NCBI GenBank assembly: GCA_023055425.1
Contig: JALGPY010000003.1
Coordinates: forward strand, 53,801,891-53,865,890
Origin: Linanthus parryae
Taxonomy: Eukaryota; Streptophyta; Magnoliopsida; Ericales; Polemoniaceae
DNA length: 64,000 nucleotides
Direction: 5' to 3'
The position numbers and the translations under genes were made by a program. A model generated the notes under the pieces. That model did not search any database. It was not told the DNA's origin and saw nothing but the letters and a program-made list of their open reading frames with translations. Within the stretch, counting starts at the first letter, position 1; every line of letters begins with the position of its first letter. Positions 8,841-20,188 of the stretch are shown one piece after another.

Positions 8841-11800
8841 TCATAAAAGCTCTCTGAGATGGCGCATTCCACACTTTCGGATATGTAGCTTCAATGTTGA
8901 GGCTGGCAGTGCTTTCGTAAATAAATCTGTAGGATTCTCACTTGATCGTACTTGCTGAATAGTGACTATGCCTTCCTTTTGGAGCTCATGTGTGTAGAAG
9001 AACTTAGGAGAGATGTGCTTAGTACGATCACCTTTAATGAACCCTTCCTTAAGTTGTGTGATGCAAGCGGCATTGTCTTCATGTAATGGCGTCGGACTTT
9101 CTTTGTTGAATGATAATCCACAAGCTTCTTTAACATGATGCACCATTGATCTCAGCCATACACATTCTCTGCTAGCTTCATGAATTTCAAGGATCTCAGA
9201 ATGATTAGAAGAAGTTGCTGTCATTGTCTGCTTCATTGATCGCCAAGATATTGCTGTGCCTCCATAGCTGAATAAATATCATGTTTGTGATCTTGCATTG
9301 TGTGGATCAGACAAGTAGCCAGCATCTGCATATCCAACTAGAGAAGCATCTGAACCTCTAGGATAGAATAATCCCAAATCAATGGATCCACGCAAGTACC
9401 GCAATATGTGCTTAACTCCATTCCAATGCCTGCGAGTAGGATTTGAGCTAAACCTGGCCAAAAGATTAACAGAAAATGCAATATCTGGCCTAGTACAATT
9501 TGCTAAATACATCAAAGCACCAATTGCACTAAGGTATGGTACTTCAGGACCAAGTAATTCTTCGCCATCCTCTTGTGGACGAAATGGGTCATTGTTTACA
9601 TCAAGTGACCTAACTACCATCGGGGTAGTTAATGGATGTGATTTGTCCATGCTAAATCTCTCAAGTATTTTCTTAGTATAATTTGATTGATGAAGTAAAA
9701 TACCTTCTTTCAAATGCTCGATTTGTAAACAAAGACAAAATTTAGTCTTTCCCAAATCCTTCATCTCAAATTCTTTTTTCAGATATGAAGCAGTCTTAAT
9801 AATCTCTTCAGGAGTTCCGACGATATTCAAATCGTCTACATATACTGCAACAATCACAAATCCCTTAAGAGATTTCTTTATGAATATGCAAGGACATATT
9901 TGATTATTGACATACCCTTCTTTCAATAAGTATTCACTTAAGCGATTATACCACATCCTTCCAGATTGTTTCAATCCGTACAATGATCTCTGGAGTTTAA
10001 TTGAATATGTACTACGTGGTTGTGTTGCTTCAGGCAACTTAAATCCTTCAGGGATTTTCATGTAGATATCGCTATCAAGTGACCCATATAGTTATGCTGT
10101 CACAACATCCATCAATTGCATGTCCAAATTTTCGGATGCAGCTAAACTTATTAAAAATCGAAAACTTGTCGCATCCATAACTGGCGAGTATGTTTCTTCA
10201 TAATCAATGCCTGGTCTCTGCGAGAAACCTTGAGCTACAAGTCGAGCTTTGTATCTTGTAATCTCATTTTTCTCATTGCGTTTCCGCACAAATACCCATT
10301 TTGATCCAACGGGTTTCACATCACTTGGAGTTTGAACTACTGGTCCAAACACCTTGCGCTTTGCTAGAGATTTTAATTCAGCCTGTATTGCTTCTTGCCA
10401 TTTTGGCCAATCCTCACGTCGTTGACACTCATCAACCGATCGTGGTTCGTGGTCGTCACCACTTATCTCAAGTGCAACATTAAAGACAAATGTGTCATCA
10501 ATGACAACATTGCTTCGTTCCCATATATGTCCGGAACATATGTAATTGATCGAGATCTCTTGATTTTCAGGTACCATTGCCTCTTCAGGGGCTACATTTA
10601 GATCAATTACTCTGGGGAACTCATCACCAACATCGGTGTTATCTTTTGTCTTTGTAGAATCACTTGGATTTACTACAGTTGCTTGATTTATCTTCCTTTT
10701 TCTAGGAACTAAATCTTTTGAGCCTACAGGTCTTCCACGCTTCTGGCGTGCTCTAGATTCATTCGCTTTTATGCTCGAATCTTGTCCTACTGGGACTGTT
10801 ATCCGTGCTGGAGCATTCACAGCTGGTATATCGGATCTTACAACTTTACTTGTATCCACAAATGCATCAGGCATTTCATTTGCTATGTTTTGCAGCTTAA
10901 GTATTCTTTGGACTTCAAATTCACACTGTTTAGTTCGTGGATCCATGTGTGATATCGTTGAAGTATTCCAAGAAATTACATGTCGAGCTTCAGGCTCTGA
11001 CTTGTCTCCCCCTAATTTCGGGAATACTGTCTCATCAAAATGACAGTCTGCAAAGCGTGCTTGGAATAAATCCCCTGTTAGGGGTTCCAGATATCTAATA
11101 ATAGAAGGGGACTCAAACCCCACATAAATACCCAGTCGCCGCTGGGGACCCATCTTACTACGATGTGGTGGCGCAATAGGAACTTGCACGGCGCACCCAA
11201 AAATACGCAGGTGGGAAATATCTGGTGGTTGGCCAAGTACAAGTTGTAAAGGGGAGTTCTTAAGATAAGAAGTAGGACGCAAGCGAATTAAAGCAGCAGC
11301 ATGTAAAACAGCATGTCCCCAAACAGAGATGGGCAAATTTGTTTTCATCAATAAAGGTTTAGCTATCAATTGAATTCTTTTTATAAAAGATTCAGCTAAA
11401 CCATTTTGGGTGTGTACATGGGCAACGGGGTGCTCAACATGTATACCAACTGACATGCAATAATCATCAAAATACTGTGATGTGAATTCACCAGCATTAT
11501 CTAGTCGTATCGACTTTATAGGATGGTCGGGAAAATGTGCTCTTAATTTAATTATCATGCCCAAAAGACGGGCAAAGGCAACATTTCGTGTGGACAACAG
11601 GCACACATGTGACCATCTAGTAGATGCATCTACTAACACCATAAAATAATAAAATGGATCACTAGGTGGATGAATTGGTCCACATATATCTCCTTGAATC
11701 CTCTCTAAAAACTTAGGAGATTCAAGACCAACTTTCATTGGTGAAGGTCGTATTATGAGTTTCCCTTGAGAACACGCATTACATGGGTGTTCATTTGGTA

Positions 11801-12335
11801 AAAGAATCTTCTTGGTCTTTAAGGGATGTCCAATTGAATTCTCAATAATACGCCTTCTCATGGTGGCGCCTGGGTGACCAAGTCGATTATGCCAAAGCAT
11901 AAATTTTTCTGGATCACTTGGTTTCATAACGGCATTTATTTCAACTGCTTGGATAGAAGTGTGATATAATCCAGAGGATAAAGCAGGAAATTTTTCTAAT
12001 ACATGCTTCTGGCATGAGGTATTAGAAATAATGCACATATACTCCATATTGTACTCATCGATAGTTTCAATATGATATCCGTTGAGACGGATGTCTTTAA
12101 AACTTAGCAAATTTCTGCTGGATTTGCTTGAATATAAAGCCTCTTTTATATGGAGTATTGTTCCACCCGGCAAAATAATTGATGCTCTTACGGAGCCCTC
12201 AATTAGACTAGACATACCAGAAATTGTATGTACATTTTCTTGAACTAGTGATAAATTCAAGAAATACTCCTTATGGCGCAATATAGTATGTGTGGTTCCA
12301 CTATCCACCAAACACGTGTCTTTGCCAATCACCAT
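8841..12335 (-). pseudogene. Copia pol: protease, integrase, RT, RNase H
   Basis: One frame of about 1,165 codons runs from ATG 12335 to 8841. Domains in order: aspartic protease (CLVDSGTTHTIL), integrase zinc domain (WHNRLGHPG ... CNACSQGK), integrase core (GDICGP, LDNAGEF, NGLAESFIKR: the D, D and E positions), RT (KWVFVRKRNE, RYKARLVAQGF, YVDDLNIVG) and RNase H (SNHSEILEIHEAS, TKHISPKFFY, NPTDLFTKALP). The frame is broken only by TAA at 10092-10094 (early RT) and TGA at 9279-9281 (start of RNase H), both single-codon changes. This copy cannot make full-length RT but could in principle be mobilised in trans. Confidence 0.95.
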
Positions 12336-12530
12336 GATATCTATAATTTAAAATACAATCTATAAGTAAATACAAATTCGAAATTATGATCCATAACTAG
12401 AACTCTTATTCAAATTTCATAGCCCAAAAATACTAACCCAAATGATAATGTAATTAAAACACAACTCAAAATTCTAAAATAGATGAAATAAGAATCCTAA
12501 ATCAAACTTCAAATAAATTTAATGGACTTC
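12336..12530 (-). other. AT-rich gag-pol spacer of the copia element
   Basis: 195 bp rich in A and T separate the gag stop from the pol ATG and contain several in-frame stops. On the minus strand it ends TTAAATTATAG just before the pol ATG, a possible splice acceptor. Either splicing or a separate transcript would be needed to express pol. The mechanism is not visible. Confidence 0.5.
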
Positions 12531-12965
12531 TTAAAAGTTTGTAGTGTCATCAATCATAGCGTCAAAATCTGTCTCAATGGAAAGGAGATCGTCAATGTTA
12601 AACTCCGCGAGTGGTGCCTCAAATTCCACGAGATTGAACTCGGGTTTCTCCTTTTGAGATGCCATGTAAAGGGCAACTAAGTGCCTTGGTGTACGACAGG
12701 TACGAGACCAATGCCCACTTGTGCCACACCGACGACAAATATTTATATTTGTGGGGGGAACTCTAATTGCAACTTTTGGTGCATTGTATTGTCTTTTCCC
12801 AAATTTTCTCCCCCTATTTTGGCGTTTTCCACGACCGAATTCATGGTCACGTGGATTATTCTGAACTTGTAAATCTGCAACATTCACTTCAGGGAATGCG
12901 CTTCCACCCGCTTCAGGGGGTGGGGCCACACCGGAGACCAATTGAGGATTGATGAAAAATGACAT
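12531..12965 (-). CDS. Copia gag C-terminal part with CCHC zinc knuckle
   Basis: The 144-residue product has a basic Gly/Arg segment (GRGKRQNRGRKFGKRQ, about residues 45-60), then one CCHC knuckle, CRRCGTSGHWSRTC, followed by RTPRHLVALYMASQKEK and an acidic tail. Gag of this type normally has a ~200-residue UBN2-like N-terminal domain, which is absent here. The frame starts just after TTGTTGTAG, preceded by a ten-T tract, which looks like a splice acceptor. It is either the second exon of a longer gag or a gag whose front has been replaced. Confidence 0.75.
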   Translation of the reverse strand: MSFFINPQLVSGVAPPPEAGGSAFPEVNVADLQVQNNPRDHEFGRGKRQNRGRKFGKRQYNAPKVAIRVPPTNINICRRCGTSGHWSRTCRTPRHLVALYMASQKEKPEFNLVEFEAPLAEFNIDDLLSIETDFDAMIDDTTNF

Positions 12966-13080
12966 CTACAACAATGTTATATAAAAAAAAAATCTTAGTT
13001 ACTAACAAGTTCTGACAAGTAATGTAACTTTATTTTAAAAAATAAATAATAATAATGACAAATAAACAGTAAATGCAGTT

Positions 13081-13722
13081 CATCCTCTTCTGGAGGGTGG
13101 ATCATAAGTTATCTCTTCAGGAGATTTCTCGTCAAAATATTTTAGAACTGCAGGTTCTAATATTCATAACTGCAAGTTATGATATCATGTAATATGTAAC
13201 TTCGGGTACATATGACATGGCCAGATTTAATATCCATGGCGATTACGAACCTCTTCAGGAGGTGTGCTTTTGATCCATTACAGAAATATATAAAAGAAAA
13301 GAACTGCGTAATATTAAAATATAATAAAAATAAACAGATTGCAACCTCTTCAGGAGGTTGGAAAAAAATGGCTAGAATTGTAAAAGCGTCTCTTCTGGAG
13401 ATCTAATAATACGTAACTTCAGGTTACAAGCCATGAAATAGCTGCATCTTCTGGATGTGCTTGTTTGTAACTTCAGGTTACAGGCCATGAAATAGCTGCA
13501 TCTTCGAGATGCGCTTGTTTACTTATATTGTAACTTCAGGTTACAGGCCACGAAATAGCTGCATCTTTTAAAGATAGGAAAATAACACGTTATGACTTCA
13601 GGTCATAAAAATAGCAAACAATGTTCTACATCTCTTCAGGAGATGTAATAATCACATATTATGACTTAAAAAAAAAAAATCGCAACTTCAGGTGCGTGAA
13701 GTTCATAACTTCTGGTATGAAC
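13081..13722 (-). repeat. Array of ~17 stem-loops with a common five-base loop
   Basis: Short perfect or near-perfect inverted repeats surround TTCAG (variants TTCTG, TGCAG, TGCAA, TTCGG). Stem positions with loop: ATCTC/GAGAT 13111-13125; TTAGAAC/GTTCTAA 13142-13160; TCATAAC/GTTATGA 13164-13182; ACCTC/GAGGT 13249-13263; CAACCTC/GAGGTTG 13342-13360; GTAAC/GTTAC 13413-13427; TGTAAC/GTTACA 13466-13482 and 13529-13545; TTATGAC/GTCATAA 13590-13608; TACATCTC/GAGATGTA 13627-13647. Stems change on both sides together while the loop is kept. In the element's own RNA the loop reads CUGAA. Confidence 0.85.
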
Positions 13723-14388
13723 ATATACTTTTGTAGCATAAAGATTAATCCAATACAATGATTATTTACTAAAAAAAATATATACTGATACTAATGTGTA
13801 CAATCTTTGCACAACTGAAATTATAGAGTTTGACGATTAAAGAACTACCATGCCTTGAGTCAAATTATAGAGGCTGTAACTTCTTAGACATTCGCTCAGA
13901 TTTGCACGGATAAACTACATCACTACTAATGTTACAACTATATATTACAAAAGCAATTTTGGTTGATAATCTTATGGCATAAGGTAGCCAATCCACTAGT
14001 GAGCAGTAGAATAAAGCATTGAAAATAAGAGGAAAAAGAATAATAAAGCTCTTCCGAAGACACATGGGCTAATGCATGTCTCGTAATGACCAAATCTATG
14101 AGCAGCTAGGGCTTGTCCCAACTCTATGGCGGAAAGGAACAAAAAAAAAAGAATAACAGTTCACTTTTCAATTATAATATCTAGAGCAATGAACCCAAAA
14201 AAACGTTTGAATATGGAGGCACATTAGACTCGGCAGCCATAAGACGCCGAGCTTTCTTTTTGCCTCACATGTACCTCTTTCTTTTCCAGCAATGCATAAT
14301 AAGAAAATAGACAGGTTACCTTGGATCTTTGAAGCTTTTAAGAGCTGCTACGTGCGTTGTGATCTTAATCTTCGATAGTACCTTAAGA

Positions 14389-14408
14389 GCACTATCGTGC
14401 TGATAACG
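14389..14408 (-). promoter_or_regulatory. Candidate primer binding site of the copia element
   Basis: On the minus strand CG-TTATCAGCACGATAGTGC follows the 5' LTR directly. It shares TATCAG with the usual initiator-Met site TGGTATCAGAGC but otherwise differs, so the primer is uncertain. Confidence 0.45.
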
Positions 14409-14599
14409 TGTTAAGAATGAGAGAAGTAATTGGGAGAGACAATAAGAGAGATCTTATTGATGTGTGTAAAATAGTCTCCAACCCTACACCCTTTATATAG
14501 ATATTAGGGTGGGTTAATAGGCCTAACCCTAAAACATAAAACATGGGCTACCCACTATGGTGGATATTCACCCTAAGCCCAAATACAAATTTCATAACA
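14409..14599 (-). repeat. 5' LTR of the copia element
   Basis: The 191 bp are the partner of 8428-8618. A TATA box (CTATATAAAG on minus, 14491-14500) sits in the middle and AATAAGATC lies downstream of it, which fits a compact U3-R-U5. Confidence 0.95.
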
Positions 14600-15965
14600 G
14601 TGATATATTTATAAAGTTAGTTTATGAATACTCTAATATTGGTAAGGACAAAGATTTCCTCAATTAGATATATTCTAGTTAAATTTCATGTTAATCACTT
14701 GGAATCTTATTTATTTAGATCACTTTAATTATTTTTGAAAATAATAAAATACTGTAAATAATCAATTCATTTTTGGAACAAATAAAAATCAAAAAATTAA
14801 CTCACGTTTTTTTTCTCAAACGTAGTTCACTGCAGCGTGGGTTAATTTTCTGATTTTTTTTTTCGGAATTGGATTGATTATTACTGTATTATATTATTTT
14901 TCATAAATAATTATAGTGATCTAAATAAATAAGATTCCATTAACATAAAAATTAACTATATTTCAAAAAAACACATTGCAAAAAAAAACATGAAAATTAA
15001 CTAGAAGATATCTAATAGAGATTGTAGTCAATCATCGCAATACATTTCCTAAAAAAATAGCATATTTTTATCTACTAATTGAAAATATTGCCTATGATAG
15101 GAGTCCTAGTCAACCATTTTTTTTAAAAAAAAAAATCAACTTGACCAATAAGAACTTGTCATGTCAAGAGTTTATAAGAGCTCCTACAACCCGGTCTATA
15201 GGAAATCCCTGTCCTATTGGTAAACAATACAGATCGTGGGATGATTTTCCGTTATTATCTCTCCTTCTCTCGTCTTATCTCTCTCTTAATCTTCGAAATT
15301 CAAATTCAATCCTCAAAAGTCTCTCAAACGATCACGATTCTCAGTCAACGGCTTTACACCACAATATCACAATAATTTTATTCTCAAACACCTCCTCCAA
15401 CAGCTCACAACTCACAATCGCCTTTCCTCAAATCAATTTTCCAGAATATTGCTACATATTCTTTCAAAATCTGGTTTGGGCGTTTGGACGAATCACGCCC
15501 CTTATTTTTTAAGTATAGTTTTTTCTTTTTTTTCAAATTTAGGGTTCATACAAATTAAGTTCGATTTTTCACTCAAAAAAAAATTAAGTTCGATTTTGAT
15601 TTTCTGTTTATGCAAATTACCGTAACTGCAAGTTTCTGTTTATTCTAGCTTACTCTTCTAAAATTATTTGTTTTCAATTTAGGGATGTCATCAATCTATA
15701 TTTGTTGATGTCAAATGAACCTATCCCAGCATTAATTTTTTTAATATGCTAGTATCACGTGCCCTTTAGAAAGTACTAAAATTAGTCATGTTTTGAAATC
15801 TACATTTAATAATTTTTTTGTGTGTAAGATGAACGATGTTTTGATACCTATATTTAATAAATTAGAGAACTTTGTTCATGAAATATACATGTTGTCTCTT
15901 AATAGCCAGGGCACCAATTTTTTCAGTTGCTTAGGGTAACCAAATAAGTAGGGCCGGCCCTGTGT

Positions 15966-17886
15966 CGAGAAGTGTAAAAAAGAAAAAAGAAATCACATGT
16001 GTCCCGATAAAATTATTATTATTTAAAAAAATAGAGTTTTCAACTATCACTCAGTCTTAAATATTATGAGAGTCAGCCCTTCATAATCACTGGTGTTAAT
16101 ATTGTATGCCTTGTGTAGGAGTAGAATGTCCCCAAATGGGATACTTTGTAGCTACGAATGTCTAAATTAGTAAAAACTTTAAACTATAATGCGGAATTTT
16201 AAATTAGAATGCGTTCTAAAAACAAACAGTAAGTATGTGCATGGAGTTACACGTATCTAAAAATTCAAATAATATACCATGAGAATCTAGTACGCATAAT
16301 TTTAAAGTTGTTTGCAGTTAGGTCCACATCAGTCAAACTGATCAGGCTATTGCTAGCTACAATGTGGTACATTTACTTGACATAATGTCGAGCTAGTAGC
16401 ATGAACCTGTAACCTAACAAAGCGTTTCATTTAAAGGATTAATGATTGAATCAGCGGATGGATTGTAATTCTCCAATCCACCATGTTTTGTCAGGGCATT
16501 TCAAAACGAACTAAAATAACAGCTTTTAGCATTTTAACGACTTCGCCAAACAGTCACTTTTTTGTAGCTGTCAAAGCATTCGGCTACAGAGAACCATTCA
16601 ATTATACAATCACTTTTTTGCACATTAAGCCAACGGTGCAAAATACTAAATACATCGCTCATTAGAAAAAAACAAACGGGTAAAATAAGCTAACGCTAAT
16701 ACTACTACATTGTACAAGTATATTGTACGACTAAATAACCGGAAAAAGAAAAGTTGAATGTATTCCAATAAAAATATTATTTTTAAATACATTTATTTTA
16801 AAAATAGAGTTGTCAAACAATCACTCAGTCTTAAATAATATGAGAGTTAGCCTTTCATAATCATTGGTGTTATTACTTTATGCCTTGTGTAGGAGTAGGA
16901 TGTCCCCAAAAGGATACTATGTAGTTACGAATGTCTAAATGAGTAAGAAAGTAGAATGCGGAATTTAAAATTCTAATGTGTTCTAAACACAAGCAGCGAG
17001 TTTGTGCATGGAGTTACATGTATTTGAAATTCAAATAGTATGAAAATCTAGTACGCAGAATTTTAGAGTTGTTTGCAGTTAGTCCCCCATCAGTCAAACT
17101 AATCAGACTATTACTAGTTATAATGTGGTACATTTACTTGACATAATGCCGAACTCAGTAGCATGAGCCTGTAACCAAGCGGGGCATTAAATTGATTGAA
17201 TCGGTGGCTGGTAATTCCAACCCATCACGGGTTGTCTAAGCATTTCAAAACGAATAAACAAAATCCAAAAGTCTTTCTTTACCATTTAACCAAACAATCA
17301 ATTTTTGTAGTTGCCAAAGCATTCTAACTAAAATAACAGCTTTGTTTAGTACAAGTCTTTAGAATTTTACCGGCTACTGAGAACCATTCAATTATAGAAT
17401 CATTTTTTTACCGGCTCAGTAGCATGAGCCTGTAACCAAACGGGGCATTAAATTGATTGAATTGGTGGCTGGTAATTCCAACCCACCACGGGTTGTCAAA
17501 ACATTTCAAAACGACTAAACAAATTCAAAAGTCTTTCTTTACCACTCAACCAAACAATCAATTTTTGTAGTTTTCGAAGTATTCTAACTAAAATAACAGC
17601 TTTGTTTAGTACAAGTCTTTAGAATTTTTCCGGCTACAAAGAACCATTCAATTATAGAATCATTTTTTTGCACATGAAGCCAAGGGTGCAAAATACTAAA
17701 TACACCACTCATTTTTTTTTTAAAGGTGAAATTAGCGAAAAATTGCTTGTGTTCCAATAAAAGTATAATTTTAAATACATTTATTTAAAAAATAGAGTTG
17801 TCAAATAATTACTAAATTGCCTAAATATATTTTATAGGCCAATTGAAAGAAAAAAATGGGCAAAATAAATGTATACTTGTACAAAG
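15966..17886. repeat. Tandem copies of the ~730-bp repeat
   Basis: Landmarks recur: TTAAATATTATGAGAGTC or close variants near 16060 and 16832; GTAGGAGTAG near 16118 and 16892; ACATAATG(C/T)CGA near 16380 and 17143; CCTGTAACC near 16408, 17169 and 17430. The offset of about 770 bp gives the local period. A shorter internal repeat adds a third partial copy at 17406-17700. Confidence 0.75.
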
Positions 17887-17888
17887 TA

Positions 17889-18153
17889 CTACCTCCGTTC
17901 TCTCTGAATCTTCACCTTTTGACTTTTCCTTCCGTAATCGGGCCACTTTGACCCAGTGATTTGGATAACCAAACGATGCAATTTTTTGATTTTTTTTTTT
18001 TTATGGTGTTGTAGAGTAAAGTTTACTCTGCAACATCGTGCAAAGATGATCAAATTCTTGTATCGTTTTACTAATCAAATACTGAATTAAAGTGATTCAG
18101 TAAATAGTGGTAAAATGAAAAGGGTGAAGATTCAAAGAGAACGAAGTGGTAGT
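17889..18153. mobile_element. Stowaway-like MITE
   Basis: The ends CTACCTCCGTTCTCT and AGAGAACGAAGTGGTAG are inverted repeats extending inward to GAATCTTCACC / GGTGAAGATTC. TA lies on both sides (17887-17888 and 18154-18155). The middle holds a hairpin, GTTGTAGAGTAAA / TTTACTCTGCAAC. The element is 265 bp and non-coding. Confidence 0.85.
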
Positions 18154-18155
18154 TA

Positions 18156-18540
18156 GGCAATTTGGTAAATTTTTGACAACTCTAGTTTGCCCAATTTTAT
18201 AAATGTATACTTAGTTAGCGCTAAATTGGGCAAAATATGTCACGCTAATACTATTAGATTGCACAAATCTGTTCAATGAATAATTACCCGAAAACTGATT
18301 AAAATAAATAGTTGCACAAAAATTTAAGCATTGTTTGTAGTTAATCCGACATCAATTAAACAAATACTACTATTAGTTGCTATAATGTGGTAAACTTTAC
18401 ATGATTAAGTGCCAAGCTCATTAGCATGAGCTTGTACCGGAGCGGTGCATTTGAATCAGTTGCTCGTCACTCTGCTTCCTTAGTCTGCTTAAGGCTACTT
18501 ATTTTAGTTTAAAAAAAAAGAATTGATTCTGCTGCTTTGC
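18156..18540. repeat. ~730-bp repeat end and conserved flank of copy B
   Basis: The stretch contains GCCAAGCTCATTAGCATGAG, then CTTGTACCGGAGCGG, then AATTGATTCTGC, matching 1771-1900 and 33659-33760. The distance from here to the gene B stop (about 1.65 kb) is longer than in A or C because of the MITE at 19688 and other sequence. Confidence 0.7.
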
Positions 18541-19685
18541 CATGCCACTTTTTTAAATAACTTGTCTTTTTCAGGACTAAGATAACTTATTGTTTTAACA
18601 ACTGTTTTTTTATTTTTTATTCATAAAATCTATTTTTTTACGAAATAAAATCGAAGTTACGTAAGCAGCCTTATTCAAAACCAAAACGTTTTAGAAAATT
18701 TAACAGTCGCAAAACGAACAATTGTTTATCTTTTTAAAAAATATATGTCAAAAGTCACATACAATCGGAACATCAGGCAGGGTCGTACTAAGAGCTTTAA
18801 ACTATGGGCACTACACAGAAGATGTGGGACATTTTGAAGCCTTTAGTAAGCAAGCGTCTGAAGAGTAACCACTTCTTTGTGAATCTGCCACTGATCATTA
18901 CAAGCAATGGGTTAGAATAATACACACGGTGAAGCCAAGCACTTAGTGAAAAACCAGTAGCCACACATTGTCCCCGAAAGGCCAAAACCATACTGAGCTG
19001 GTCTAGCTGAAGTTGAAGGTTAGTCCACACGAGTCAGTGAACCCACGTTTACATCAACATAGATTATTTCCAGCAGTATTCATGCATGTAATAGAGTTAC
19101 TAGAGTAGTGCAAGGGATGCATCATTCACATATTGCATCTTAGAACACAGAGGGTTATCAGTTCGGAAACCAGAAACATCCTCCTTAGTAAGGTAAAGAG
19201 GAGAAAGCCCCTTACAGAAAGAGCAAAGTGCCTGTTTACACACCTAATTAAATGTGTGTATCTCAGGACAGAGATAGCTCAGAAACTCAAAACTAGGCTT
19301 TTGATTTATGAAAAGCAAGAACTTCAATCTATAGGCTCTGATAGAGAACCATGTACCCAAGTTATAGCCATTTGTAATCCAACAACTCAGTAGAAACCAA
19401 CCGGCGCATTCAGAACAGTCGCGGATTTCTTCTGCAATATAGGCATTAACCACATTTTCCAGTTCAACCTTACAGAAATTACACTACAGTCTACACAGCC
19501 ACTCAACTACAAAAAAATTAAAAAGCTAACGTACGTTGTTTATACTTTTTTTTTTAGCCCTCACTTCTACAAATTCCTGGATCTGCCAAAGTGTACTCAT
19601 CCAATGATTTCGCAACCAATTTCCAGACAACAACAATGCATCATGTAATAGCACACTAACCGTGAGCATAATGCAAAATAAGAAC
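18541..19685. other. Intergenic sequence, nothing recognised
   Basis: Frames at 18797-19030 (-), 19133-19393 (+) and 19244-19453 (-) are short and carry no known motif. It is present between the conserved flank and gene B only, so it is an insertion relative to copies A and C. Confidence 0.4.
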
Positions 19686-19687
19686 TA

Positions 19688-19938
19688 CCACTCTGTCCCA
19701 GTTCTTTCTTCCCAATTTGACTTTTTACCACTATTCACTAGTTGACCCGGTGATTTGGATAACAAAATTATGAAATAGTTTGATGATTCTTTTATGGTGT
19801 TGTAAAATAAAAGTTGAACCATAACTATGAAAAAATCATCAAAAATTTGCGTCGTTTAGTTATCCAAATTACTCAGTTAAAGTGACACAAATACGAGTTA
19901 AAAAGTCAACATATGAAGAAAGAGCACCGATGGAGTGG
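19688..19938. mobile_element. Stowaway-like MITE
   Basis: CCACTCTG at the left and GGAGTGG at the right are terminal inverted repeats, with TTCTTTCTTCCC / GAAGAAAGAG and GACTTTTTA / TAAAAAGTC further in. TA flanks both ends (19686-19687, 19939-19940). The 251-bp element is related to those at 5331 and 17889. Confidence 0.8.
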
Positions 19939-20188
19939 TAAAAAATTGCAGTTCAAATTGGAGGAAACAATAACAATGCAACCAATTGTGTTATCTCTAC
20001 TCATCAATCTCGCAAACCAAGAATCACAATCAACAAACCAACCCAGATGAATTCAGCATTTCTTTTTTCTTATTAGATTCAATAGGGATCAAAGAAAGCC
20101 AACAACATCACATAGATTGAATTCAGCTTCAGAAACTCTGCTTTACACAACCAAAAAACCCAAAGGGGGTGGGGAACAAAAAACAAAC

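Larger units (their letters stand above)
12966..14408 (-). other. Copia 5' leader
   Basis: The 1.44 kb between the 5' LTR and the gag fragment have no long open frame. Positions 13081-13722 hold the stem-loop array described separately. The LTR-proximal 700 bp are unremarkable. Confidence 0.7.
8428..14599 (-). mobile_element. Complete young Ty1/copia retrotransposon
   Basis: The element is 6,172 bp, flanked by GTGAT at 8423-8427 and 14600-14604. Its 191-bp LTRs (8428-8618 and 14409-14599) differ at two positions, which implies a recent insertion. The coding strand is minus: 5' LTR, a 1.44-kb leader with a stem-loop array, gag fragment, pol, polypurine tract, 3' LTR. Gag and pol lie in the same frame. 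Pol carries only two stop codons and no frameshift. Confidence 0.95.
8339..15962. mobile_element. hAT-like non-autonomous element split by a copia insertion
   Basis: The left end is CAGGGCCGGC (8339-8348) and the right end GCCGGCCCTG (15953-15962), a perfect 10-bp inverted repeat. Flanking TGTACGAC and TGTCGAGA could be a decayed 8-bp target duplication. Without the copia element the interior is about 1.45 kb and non-coding. The class is assigned from the CAGGG-type termini only. Confidence 0.5.

Noticed and set aside
13081..13722. A CRISPR-like or simple tandem repeat array
   Set aside because: Only the loop and the pairing recur; neither repeat nor spacer is constant, and the sequence is a plant retroelement leader.
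18797..19453. Several short frames as host exons
   Set aside because: No splice-site pattern, codon bias or known motif supports them.
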